Origin: Hyphomonadaceae bacterium
GTDB lineage: Bacteria; Pseudomonadota; Alphaproteobacteria; Rhizobiales; Hyphomicrobiaceae
DNA: 64,000 nt
Direction of reading: 5' to 3'
NCBI GenBank assembly: GCA_019747815.1
Contig: JAIEQJ010000001.1
Coordinates: 62,001-126,000, forward strand
Both the position numbers and the translations under genes were made by a program. Below are positions 1 to 7,947 of this stretch, piece after piece; the stretch's first letter is position 1; every line of letters starts with the position of its first letter. A model generated the notes under the pieces. That model did no database searches. It had not been told where the DNA came from and saw only the letters and a program-made list of their open reading frames with translations.

Positions 1-83
1 GCAACCTGTGTCGGTGCACCGGCTACGAGCACATCGTCAAGGCGGTACGCGCGCTCGTGCGCCAGCCGGGAAGTGCGCCATGA
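1..83 (+). CDS. Mo-hydroxylase 2Fe-2S subunit, C-terminal end (partial)
   Basis: Only the last 26 codons are inside the window, read from base 3. The fragment contains CRCTGY, the final part of the second [2Fe-2S] site of xanthine dehydrogenase/CO dehydrogenase small (CoxS-type) subunits. This subunit passes electrons from the molybdenum cofactor to FAD. The stop codon TGA at 81-83 overlaps the ATG of the next gene by four bases (ATGA), so the two are translationally coupled, and the matching molybdopterin subunit follows at 834. The FAD subunit is not in the window and presumably lies upstream. The family call rests on a short but diagnostic motif. Confidence 0.8.
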   Translation, partial: NLCRCTGYEHIVKAVRALVRQPGSAP

Positions 84-841
84 GAATGCACGTCCTGTCT
101 GGCGGTCGCCTGCGCATGAAGAAAAGCATCTATCTGCCCGATGCCGACCGCAGCGAGACCATCGAGCTGCCGGTATCGAGCATTCTTATCCGGCATAGGC
201 AGGCAAATGTACTCTTCGATACCGGTTGCCATCCCTCCGTGATCGACAACGCCGACGCACGGTGGGGTAGCATGGCCAAGATCATGACGCCGATCATGGG
301 CCCCAGCGATCATGTGCTGGCAGGCTTGGCTTCTCTCGGCCTCGCCGTCGACGACATCGACATCGTTGTCAATTCGCACTTCCATCCCGACCACTGCGGC
401 TGCAACGCCTTCTTCAAGAAGGCGACCATCATGGTTCATGCGCGAGAACTCGACGCAGCACGCGCGCCGAACGCCGCCGCGAGTGGTTACCTGCCCGCCG
501 AGTGGGACCATTCCAGCCCCATGGACACTATCGACGACCAGTGCGACGTCTTTGGAGATAGCCGGGTGGTGCTTCTATCCTTGCCCGGCCATACCCCCGG
601 CACCATCGGCGCCCTCGTTAGCCTCGACCGCAGCGGTGCGTTCTTGCTCGCATCCGACGCCGTGAGCCTGCGCGCTTCGCTCGACCGCGACATCGTCCCG
701 CGTAACACCTGGAACCGGGACGCGCTGCTCGCATCCCTGGCCGAAATTCGCCGTATCGAGAAGGCTGGCGCGACCGTAATTTGCGGGCACGATGCCGAGC
801 AGTGGGCGACCCTTCGCAAAGGAGGTCACGCCTATGACTGA
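80..841 (+). CDS. Metallo-beta-lactamase-fold hydrolase, AHL-lactonase-like
   Basis: A 253-residue protein from the ATG at 80, which overlaps the stop of the 2Fe-2S subunit. The zinc ligands of the MBL fold are all visible: H100-F-H102-P-D104-H105, H171 in PGHTPG, D193 in ASD and H237 in GHD. This spacing fits the AiiA/AttM lactonase branch, which opens lactone rings, rather than true beta-lactamases. No signal peptide is evident, so it should act in the cytoplasm. Its place between two subunits of one Mo-hydroxylase suggests it hydrolyses the hydroxylation product, for instance a lactone or cyclic ester. That role is inferred; quorum quenching is the alternative. An in-frame ORF extends upstream but would lie inside the previous gene. 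Confidence 0.82.
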   Translation: MRMHVLSGGRLRMKKSIYLPDADRSETIELPVSSILIRHRQANVLFDTGCHPSVIDNADARWGSMAKIMTPIMGPSDHVLAGLASLGLAVDDIDIVVNSHFHPDHCGCNAFFKKATIMVHARELDAARAPNAAASGYLPAEWDHSSPMDTIDDQCDVFGDSRVVLLSLPGHTPGTIGALVSLDRSGAFLLASDAVSLRASLDRDIVPRNTWNRDALLASLAEIRRIEKAGATVICGHDAEQWATLRKGGHAYD

Positions 842-3248
842 GGTGGTGACGAAGCAGAGCGCCGAAGAAGCCGCGCTCGATGAGCGTCAGACACGGCCAA
901 AGAATATTGGCGCCAAAGTAAAGCGCACGGAGGACCCACGGCTCCTGACCGGACGCGGAACGTATGTCGATGACCGTCGAACTCCCGACGCCTTGCATGT
1001 TGCCTTCCGCCGCAGCGATCACTCACACGCACGTATCCTGTCGATTGATGTGACGGCAGCCCGCGCCGTTCCCGGCGTCGTCGCCATACTGACGGCCAAG
1101 GACTTGACCGAGGCCACGCCGGTTCACGCCGAATCGCGCATGCCAAGCTACTACGCGACGCCGATACGAGCCCTGGCATCGGACAAGGTGCGGTTCGTTG
1201 GCGAACCTGTCGTCGCTGTCGTTGCCGAAAGCCGCTACCTGGCCGAAGACGCCTGCGAGCTCGTCGAGATCGCCTACGACCCCTTGCCGGTCGTCACCGA
1301 CCCGGAGGCCGCGGTCGCGTCCGATGCCGCCCTTTTGCATGAGGAAGCCGGAACCAACGTGCTCGTCCAGCGCGAGTTCAAGCGTGGCGAGTTCGAGACC
1401 GAGATGTTTGCCGCGCCCGTGCGGGTGAAGGGTCGGTTTCGCTTTCATCGCAAGACGCCGGCGGCGATGGAGAACCGCTGCTATCTCGCCGAGTACGATA
1501 CCGGGCGCGATGAACTCACCCTCCATTCCTCGACACAAGTCCCGGGCATTATCCGCAACGCCTTGTCCGAGGCGCTCGGAATGCCCGGGCATCGGCTGCG
1601 CGTCGTCGCGCCCGACGTGGGCGGCGGGTTTGGGGGCAAGGCGTCGCTCTATCCGGAGGAGCTGCTGGTGGCGTTCGCGGCGAGGAGGCTCGGCCGCTCC
1701 GTAAAGTGGACCAGCGACCGGATGGAGGACCTGACCGCGACCAGCCATGGCTTCGACGAGATCATCGACGCCGAGATGGGCCTCGACCACGACGGTCGCG
1801 TTATGGCGCTGATCGCTGATGTGATCGGCGATGTGGGTGCCTATTCCATCTATCCCTGGACCTGCGCGCTCGAGCCGGTTCAGGTGGTGAGCTTCTTGCC
1901 AGGGCCGTACCGCATCCAGAACTATCGCGGCGCGGTGCGCGCTGTCGCCACGTCCAAGGCGCCAACCGGTCCATACCGCGGGGTCGGCCGCCCGATCTCG
2001 ACTTTCGTCACCGAACGCCTGCTCGACATGGCGGCGCGCCGCATCGGAGTGGATGCGCGCGAAATACGGCTCAAGAATTTCATCCAGGACCACGAGTTCC
2101 CCTACCGCATCGGCTCAGGCATCGTTTGGGATCGGTCCAGCTTCACAGACTGTCTTCTCGCCGCGTGCAAAGCCGTCGACTACGAGGCGTTGCGCCGCCG
2201 GCAGGCTGAAGCGCGCTCCGCCGGGCGCTGGCTCGGCATCGGCATCGCCTCCTATGCCGAGCTGACGGGCATCGGCTCGCGCATCTCCGTTGCGCCCGGC
2301 ATGCCGCTCAACACCGGCACGGAAACCGCCAAGATCCGCATCGACACCACCGGCGGAGTCACCGCGGCGTTCGGCGTCGCGTCGCACGGCCAGGGGCTGG
2401 AGACGACGCTCGCACAGGTCGTTGCCGACAAGCTTGGTGTGCGAGTCGAGGACGTGCGCATCATCCAGGGTGACAGCAATGCCGTCCCCAATGCCACTGG
2501 CACCTACGCCAGCCGCAGCACCGTGCTGGCAGGCGGCGCTGCCACCCTCGCGGCTCGCATTGTGCGCGGCAAGGCGTTCAAGGCCGCCGCGCATCTGTTG
2601 GAGGCCTCGCCCGACGAGCTCGTGGCTGAGGACGGCCGCATCTACGTGCCAAACACCAACAAGACGACGACATACAAGGAGGTTGCCCGCGCTGTCTATC
2701 TCGAAATGGGGCGCCTGCCTCCGGAAGTTCGGGGCGAGCTCGAGGCAACCAGCACCTACGACCCCGTGCTCGGCACGACCACGTCTTCGACGCACATCGC
2801 GGTCCTTGAGGTCGATCCCGACACCTATACAGTGCGGCTGGAGAAGTTCGTCGTCGCCGAGGATTGCGGCAAGCTCATCAATCCCTTGATCGTGGACGGC
2901 CAGGTGCACGGCGGAGTGGCGCAGGGTATCGGCGCGGCTCTCTACGAAGAGGTTGTCTACGACCAGCAGGGCCAGATCCTCACGGCCAGCCTGGTTGACT
3001 ACGTCGTCCCTGCTGCCGCCGAGATTCCCCCCATGCATGTCGTGCACATGGAGACGTCGTCTCCCGCCATAGGCGGCTACCGCGGCATGGGCGAGGGCGG
3101 AACCATCGGCGCGCCCGCCGCTGTAGCCAACGCCATCGCCGACGCGCTTGCCCCCCTTGATATTGAGATCAACGAGCTGCCGGTGACGCCGGAGCGCCTA
3201 TTCCGGCTGATTGAAGCTGCGAAATCGCGAACAGGAGACGAGAAATGA
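834..3248 (+). CDS. Mo-hydroxylase molybdopterin-binding large subunit (CoxL/XdhB-like)
   Basis: An 804-residue protein of the xanthine dehydrogenase/CO dehydrogenase large-subunit family, which hydroxylates its substrate with water at a Mo-pterin centre. The start at 834 has a strong AAAGGAGG site about nine bases upstream and overlaps the previous gene. The a/b hammerhead domain occupies about residues 25-160. The cofactor-binding domains carry GGGFGGK (263-269), and the catalytic glutamate is E754 in GMGEGG. The loop reads GPYRGVGRP (379-387) instead of the AYRCSFR of true CO dehydrogenase, so CO is not the likely substrate. It forms a heterotrimer with the 2Fe-2S subunit that ends at 83. 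The substrate cannot be read from sequence; context suggests a heterocycle or aromatic acid. Confidence 0.88.
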   Translation: MTEVVTKQSAEEAALDERQTRPKNIGAKVKRTEDPRLLTGRGTYVDDRRTPDALHVAFRRSDHSHARILSIDVTAARAVPGVVAILTAKDLTEATPVHAESRMPSYYATPIRALASDKVRFVGEPVVAVVAESRYLAEDACELVEIAYDPLPVVTDPEAAVASDAALLHEEAGTNVLVQREFKRGEFETEMFAAPVRVKGRFRFHRKTPAAMENRCYLAEYDTGRDELTLHSSTQVPGIIRNALSEALGMPGHRLRVVAPDVGGGFGGKASLYPEELLVAFAARRLGRSVKWTSDRMEDLTATSHGFDEIIDAEMGLDHDGRVMALIADVIGDVGAYSIYPWTCALEPVQVVSFLPGPYRIQNYRGAVRAVATSKAPTGPYRGVGRPISTFVTERLLDMAARRIGVDAREIRLKNFIQDHEFPYRIGSGIVWDRSSFTDCLLAACKAVDYEALRRRQAEARSAGRWLGIGIASYAELTGIGSRISVAPGMPLNTGTETAKIRIDTTGGVTAAFGVASHGQGLETTLAQVVADKLGVRVEDVRIIQGDSNAVPNATGTYASRSTVLAGGAATLAARIVRGKAFKAAAHLLEASPDELVAEDGRIYVPNTNKTTTYKEVARAVYLEMGRLPPEVRGELEATSTYDPVLGTTTSSTHIAVLEVDPDTYTVRLEKFVVAEDCGKLINPLIVDGQVHGGVAQGIGAALYEEVVYDQQGQILTASLVDYVVPAAAEIPPMHVVHMETSSPAIGGYRGMGEGGTIGAPAAVANAIADALAPLDIEINELPVTPERLFRLIEAAKSRTGDEK

Positions 3249-3997
3249 GAATGGGACTGGAAGGCAAGGTAGCCCTTGTCACGGGTGCTGCGCGCGACGT
3301 CGGCCGCGACATCGCGCTTGCGCTGGCGTCGGAGGGTGCCGCCGTCGCGGTCAATTACAACAGCTCCGCGGAAGCAGCACAGGCGGTGGTCAACGAAATC
3401 AAATCCACTGGCGGTCGCGCCATTGCTTGCAAGGCCGACATTGCCAATCTCGGCGCCGTCAAGCAAATGGTCGATCGCATTGCCACCGAGCTCGGCGGGC
3501 TCAATATTCTCGTCAACAACGCCGGACTGGTGATCCGTAAGCGCTTTGCCGAAACCACTCCGGACGAATGGCGGCGGCAAATCGACACCTGCCTCTACGG
3601 CACCATTCATTGCTGCCATGCCGCCGGACCCCTGCTTGAAGCAGGCAAGAACGGCCGCGTCATCAGCTTGATGGGCGATAGCTCGCGCGTCGGCGAATCC
3701 GGTCTTTCCATAGGTGCCGCGGCACGCGCCGGCGTCATCGCGCTCATGAAGTCGCTCGCGCGCGAGATGGGCCGGTCGGGAACCACCGCCAACGCCGTTT
3801 CGCTCGGCCTGGTCGAGACCGCCCACGACCGCAGCTGGGTCGAGGCCAACCGCGACAAGCTCGTCAAGTTCTACCCGCTCCGCCGTCTCGGCCAGCCGAG
3901 CGACGTTGCACCGATGGTGACCCTGCTCGCATCCGAGCATGGCAGCTGGATCACGGGCCAGGTGATCAGCATCAGCGGCGGGTTCAGCATGCAGTGA
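3245..3997 (+). CDS. SDR-family protein lacking the YxxxK catalytic pair
   Basis: A 250-residue short-chain dehydrogenase/reductase. Its start overlaps the stop of the large subunit and has AGGAGA upstream. The nucleotide-binding TGAARDVG (13-20) and NNAG (91-94) are present, as is the C-terminal ITGQVISISGG stretch. In contrast, the usual YxxxK followed by AGV reads G157-A-A-A-R161-AGV, so both the catalytic tyrosine and lysine positions are changed. It may be a non-catalytic or unusual SDR that still binds NAD(P)H, or may place its acid/base elsewhere. As part of the Mo-hydroxylase operon it probably handles a hydroxylated intermediate. Family call is firm; activity is uncertain. Confidence 0.82.
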   Translation: MRMGLEGKVALVTGAARDVGRDIALALASEGAAVAVNYNSSAEAAQAVVNEIKSTGGRAIACKADIANLGAVKQMVDRIATELGGLNILVNNAGLVIRKRFAETTPDEWRRQIDTCLYGTIHCCHAAGPLLEAGKNGRVISLMGDSSRVGESGLSIGAAARAGVIALMKSLAREMGRSGTTANAVSLGLVETAHDRSWVEANRDKLVKFYPLRRLGQPSDVAPMVTLLASEHGSWITGQVISISGGFSMQ

Positions 3998-4045
3998 AGG
4001 GCGGTCCCGCGCCAAGAACAACATCGGACTTGGGAGGACAATGCA

Positions 4046-5653
4046 ATGCTGCGCACCGATCTGATCGAACCGATCCCCGAGCTGCTGCGCCGCCATGCCG
4101 ACGCACGCGGAACAAAGGTCGCATATCAGGACAGTCGCCGCTCTGTAACCTACGGCGATCTGCTCACACGGACGGGAAACCTGGCGGGGCATCTTGCCGA
4201 TCTGGGCGTTGCACCTGGACAGACCGTCGCGCTCCTGCTTCCCAACTCCGTCGATTGGATCGAGGCTTGCTTCGCCACCACGCGCGCGGGCGCCATCAGC
4301 GTTCCTATCAGCTACGAGTCGAGCGAGTCCGAGATCACCTATCGGCTGCAGGACGCCGACTGCCGGGCCATCGTCACCACTGACGAGAAATCCGAACTGG
4401 TTGCCCAGCTTCGCTCGCAGGCGCCCAACCTCACTGCGATCATCCTCACCGATCGCGGCGCCGAGCGAGGCGAAGGCCCGCGCTTCTCCGATCTCGCAAG
4501 AACGCAACCGAAATCGCGGCCGCGCGACCCAAGCAGCATCGATGCGGCGGGCTACATCGTCTACACGTCGGGAACCACCGGGCGCGCCAAAGGCGTCCTG
4601 CTCACCGTGCGCGGCATGCTGTGGGTGGCGGCTGCCTGTTGGGCGCCGATTTGCGGCCTGTCCGACAAAGACAAAGTGCTTTCGCCGCTCCCGCTGTTTC
4701 ACTCATACGCCCTGAACCTGAGCGTGCTCTCAGTCCTGGCTGCCGGCGCCACTGAGTACATCATGGAGAAGTTTTCCACCGCCGAGGCGCTGGAGCTCTT
4801 GAGAGGCGGGACCTTCACGCTGATGCCGGGCGTGCCCACCATGTTCCACTACCTACTGCAGCGGGCGCGCGAGGAGGATGGCAAAGCCGCCGCCTCGCGC
4901 TCATTCTTCTCGCGATCCAAGCCAAAAGTGACTGACGCCAAGCTGCCAGGATTGCGCATGTGCATCTCAGCCGGTGCCATCATGCCGGCGACGCTCAATC
5001 GCGAATTCGAGGCCTACTTCTCCGTGCCGTTGCTGGATGGCTACGGCATTACCGAGACGTCCACCATGGTGACCATGAACTGGCCGGTCGGCGGCCGCGT
5101 GCTGGGGTCGTGCGGAATTCCGGTGCCCGGTCTCGCCGTACGCATCATCGACCCGGCCACGGGACATGACGCACTGGTCGGAGCCGAGGGCGAGCTAATT
5201 GTACGCGGGCCAAACGTCATGCTTGGGTATCACAACAAGCCTGCCGAGACCGATGCCGCGCTGCGCGATGGCTGGTATCGCACCGGCGACCTCGCCAAAA
5301 GCGACCAGAACGGCTTTCTCACCATCACGGGGCGGCTCAAGGAACTAATCATCCGCGGCGGGCAGAACATCGCCCCGGCCGAGATCGAGGAGGTGGTCAA
5401 CAAATTCCCGCCGGTGTTGGACAGCGGGGTGGTGGGCATCCCCCATGAGCACCTGGGCGAGGTGCCCGCGCTCTTTGTCGTGGCTCGCGCCGGCATGTCG
5501 ATCGACAACGACGCCGTTCTCAAACACTGCGCTGCGCAGCTCTCTGCCTACAAGCTCCCTCAATCCGTGCATGTGATTGCCGAGATCCCGCGCACCGGCT
5601 CCGGGAAGATCATCCGCTTCAAGCTCCGAGAGATGCTCAGCCCGAACAAGTAG
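4046..5653 (+). CDS. Acyl-CoA ligase (class I adenylate-forming)
   Basis: A 535-residue AMP-dependent synthetase that activates a carboxylic acid to its CoA thioester through an acyl-adenylate. The P-loop YTSGTTGRAKG lies at 173-183, the GYGITE motif near 332, the YRTGDLA hinge near 412, and the C-terminal catalytic lysine is about K521 in GSGK. It starts at the ATG at 4046, behind GGGAGGAC, 48 bases after the SDR gene, and is the last gene of the left Mo-hydroxylase operon. It would feed the product of hydroxylation and ring opening into CoA-dependent breakdown. Its stop codon sits only three bases from an unrelated decayed efflux-pump fragment. Confidence 0.87.
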   Translation: MLRTDLIEPIPELLRRHADARGTKVAYQDSRRSVTYGDLLTRTGNLAGHLADLGVAPGQTVALLLPNSVDWIEACFATTRAGAISVPISYESSESEITYRLQDADCRAIVTTDEKSELVAQLRSQAPNLTAIILTDRGAERGEGPRFSDLARTQPKSRPRDPSSIDAAGYIVYTSGTTGRAKGVLLTVRGMLWVAAACWAPICGLSDKDKVLSPLPLFHSYALNLSVLSVLAAGATEYIMEKFSTAEALELLRGGTFTLMPGVPTMFHYLLQRAREEDGKAAASRSFFSRSKPKVTDAKLPGLRMCISAGAIMPATLNREFEAYFSVPLLDGYGITETSTMVTMNWPVGGRVLGSCGIPVPGLAVRIIDPATGHDALVGAEGELIVRGPNVMLGYHNKPAETDAALRDGWYRTGDLAKSDQNGFLTITGRLKELIIRGGQNIAPAEIEEVVNKFPPVLDSGVVGIPHEHLGEVPALFVVARAGMSIDNDAVLKHCAAQLSAYKLPQSVHVIAEIPRTGSGKIIRFKLREMLSPNK

Positions 5654-5656
5654 TTG

Positions 5657-5940
5657 GCCGATCATCTTTGGCCGCAGACGCTCGACTGCTCCCTCCGTGA
5701 TTGCAGCAATCACGTCGGCCACTGAAAAGGCGCGACCTTCCCGCTCGGCTCGAGCTCGGTACGCCTTCAGTGCGTGATCAAGATAAGATCAACATGACCA
5801 CCCCTCGTCTCGGCCGCGACACCCGCAAGAGTGATAGGCCGAACCGCGATCGCAACGGACGTGTCGAACCCAAGCTACCACATCATCCAAAGGCTGCCGA
5901 TCAGCGCAAATGGCAGAGACAGCATGACGATCAACGGGAA
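5657..5940 (-). pseudogene. Decayed fragment of a CusA/CzcA-type RND metal-efflux pump
   Basis: Read on the minus strand and pieced together across frames, this stretch gives VMLSLPFALIGSLWMMW, a stop, LGFDTSVAIAV, LAGVAAET, then in another frame DHALKAYRARAEREGR and VIAAITEGAVERLRPKM. In that order these match the transmembrane core of heavy-metal RND pumps of the CusA/CzcA family, where the last block normally reads EGAxxRLRPKxMT. About 95 codons of a protein of over 1000 residues remain, with an internal stop and frameshifts, so it is dead. One end touches the stop codon of the acyl-CoA ligase, the other touches the broken transposase. It is the scar of a rearrangement. Confidence 0.7.
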
Positions 5941-7119
5941 TTACCAGTTGGCGAGGAGCTCGCCATCTCTTCGCACGGTCACCGTCCCACCTTTCAGCTG
6001 CCCGTCGGCAGCTAAATGATCAGACGTTTTGAGTTTCGCTCCCTCAGGCACCGAGCCCTGCTCCAGAAAACGCCACAGCGCAATCGCGAGTTTCCTGACA
6101 AGTGCGATAACACCGACTTTGCGGGATCGTCCTGCCTTCTCGGCGAAGCGGCGGCGATACCATTGCGCGAGATGGCTTTGTGGCTGATAGCGCAACCAGC
6201 ACCAGACCAGCTCCACCATCATAACGCGCCGGCTTGTTTCCGGCCTTGCTGATGCCCTGATCGCGGGAGACCTCCCCGCTGGCAAAGTGGCTTGGTGCCA
6301 AACCGAGGTAGGACGCAAGATGCCTTCGGTTTCTGAACTGCCGATGGAAGACCTCCGTTACCAGGGTCGTTGCGCCGCCTTCGCCAACGCCGCGTAGCTG
6401 CGTGATCGCAGCGATCTTTCTGCCGTTCGGTATCTTCGCCTGATGTGCGATCACCGCCGCGCGCTCACGCTCAAGCGCCTTGATCTGTGAGGTCAGCAGC
6501 TCGAGGCGCTCGAACTGCCGGCCGAGCTCCCGCAACAAGAAAGTGCCAAGACGACGGCCGTCGCCGGTTCTCTGCTGGCTAAGCCACTGCTGCCAGTTGC
6601 CACCCACAGTCCGCGAACATCGCGAATACCCTGCAGGTTCAACAGAGCGCGAATGCGATTGACGTTGCGCGTCCGTTCTTTCAAGAGCTGAGTGCGCTCA
6701 CGTGTGATCCATTTGGCGCCCTCCTCCTCAGGCGAAGGGATGCGTACGGGCCGACAGACGGATCTGTCGCCGAGCAAGAACGCCTTCAGTACGAAGACCA
6801 TCGATTCCACGTCGACGCGATCGGTCTTGGCACGCCGCCCGCGGCGCGAAACGAGAAAACTCGACGCATCCAGAACCGTCGTGTCGATTCCGCGGTCGAT
6901 CAGGAACCGGGCGGGCCAGAAGCCATCATATCCCGCGATCGCCTTCGCCAAGATCCCGCGCAGCACCGAAAGAAGCTTGCCGCCATCTCCGCCCGCAACC
7001 GGGATGGTTGTCATCTTCTTGCTTTCAGGGAGCAGCGCTCCGACGAGCCATTTGGTGCGGCTCAGTTCAAGCGCGACATAGCAGTCAGCATGTTCCTCTT
7101 TGCCATTCTGGCCGTTCAT
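5941..7119 (-). pseudogene. IS110-family transposase, broken by two frameshifts
   Basis: The reading frame starts at the ATG at 7119 (MNGQNGKEEHAD). The N-terminal RuvC-like (DEDD) domain shows VALELSRTKW and AKTDRVD; the first acidic residue is Glu. Near 6600 the frame shifts and continues with LSQQRTGDGRRLGTF and the Tnp20 part, including YLGLAPSHFASGEVSRDQG and ISKAGNKPAR. A second shift near 6225 leads to VELVWCWLRYQPQS and a stop at 5941. All domains of the family can be traced, so the gene was full length before decay. The product would have been a recombinase that inserts its own element. It is not functional unless the frameshifts are assembly errors. Confidence 0.75.
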
Positions 7120-7340
7120 GATGATCCGCGACGCGCTGGTGGAGAGATGAGGTTTAACCGACCGTGTGTGGATTTGGCAACGCCTCATCACGTGCCCAGC
7201 TTTGCGCCGACTGAAGGACGATCCTCGGGAAGCGGTCGCCTTAAGCAGCAAAAACATGCGAACATCAACCGACTTTGCCCGGCATTTGCGAATTTTCGTC
7301 GGCCTCGTCGACGGAGGCCGGCTCTGGCCCAAGCTCGTCA
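5941..7340 (-). mobile_element. Remnant of an IS110-family insertion element
   Basis: The element is marked by a broken IS110-type transposase and about 220 bases upstream of its start. The left limit is set by the switch to efflux-pump sequence at 5940/5941. The right limit is not visible and 7340 is a guess. IS110 elements usually lack terminal inverted repeats and make no clear target duplication, and none is seen. The upstream stretch contains a strong hairpin (GGCCTC, 7-nt loop, GAGGCC at 7301-7319). Confidence 0.5.
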
Positions 7341-7370
7341 TGAGTTCTGCGAGTTCTCACCCATTTTGTT

Positions 7371-7835
7371 TCACAGGCCCAACGCCGACAGGCCAGGATG
7401 CTCAGGAGGTCTCGGGCCGAGGGGCCAGCGGTATTTGCGCTCAGATTCTGAGATCGGTTTGTCGTTGATGCTGGCATAGCGGCGGCGCATGAGGCCGTGC
7501 TCGTCGAACTCCCAATTTTCGTTGCCGTAGGATCGATACCAAAAGCCGCCATCGTCGTGCCATTCGTAGGCAAACCGGACGGCAATGCGGTTGTCGGCAA
7601 AGGCCCAGATCTCCTTAATAAGACGGTAGTCCAGCTCCTTCGCCCACTTCCGTTTCAGGAACTCGACGATCTCACGACGCCCGCTCGGAAACACGGCGCG
7701 ATTGCGCCACTCGCTGTCCTCAGTGTACGCGAGAGACACGCGCTCGGGATCGCGGGTGTTCCACGCATCCTCGGCCATCCGCACTTTTTGAGTGGCCGTC
7801 TCAAGTGTGAATGGCGGGAACGGCGGCTTCGACAT
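7371..7835 (-). CDS. DUF1348 (NTF2/SnoaL-like) protein
   Basis: A 154-residue protein with the full DUF1348 pattern: [19 protein letters not shown] near the start, [10 protein letters not shown], then [28 protein letters not shown] and [12 protein letters not shown]. This family has the nuclear-transport-factor-2 fold, a cone that often binds small hydrophobic ligands; its biochemical role is unknown. It is cytoplasmic with no signal peptide. It lies between the decayed IS110 element and the binding-protein gene at 7948, on the same strand as the latter, but a gap of 112 bases makes co-transcription uncertain. Length is normal for the family. Confidence 0.82.
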   Translation of the reverse strand: MSKPPFPPFTLETATQKVRMAEDAWNTRDPERVSLAYTEDSEWRNRAVFPSGRREIVEFLKRKWAKELDYRLIKEIWAFADNRIAVRFAYEWHDDGGFWYRSYGNENWEFDEHGLMRRRYASINDKPISESERKYRWPLGPRPPEHPGLSALGL

Positions 7836-7947
7836 TCATTTGCTCCTACTGGCTTGCAAACTATTGGCTTCCATGGGTCATGGCGGCATACACGCTCGAA
7901 GCACGGCAGGTTGCTCCTAGTCCTCCGCACGTTGAGCGAGTGCACCG

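Noticed and set aside
834-3248. True form I CO dehydrogenase (CoxL)
   Set aside because: The AYRCSFR active-site loop is absent from all three large subunits; they are Mo-hydroxylases of other specificity.
3077-4702. A 541-codon minus-strand frame opposite the SDR and ligase genes
   Set aside because: Shadow frame over two well supported plus-strand genes, without motifs.
5697-5713. Perfect inverted repeat GTGATTGC-A-GCAATCAC as an operator or terminator
   Set aside because: It lies inside the decayed efflux-pump coding sequence (the VIAAIT codons), so it is explained by coding sequence.
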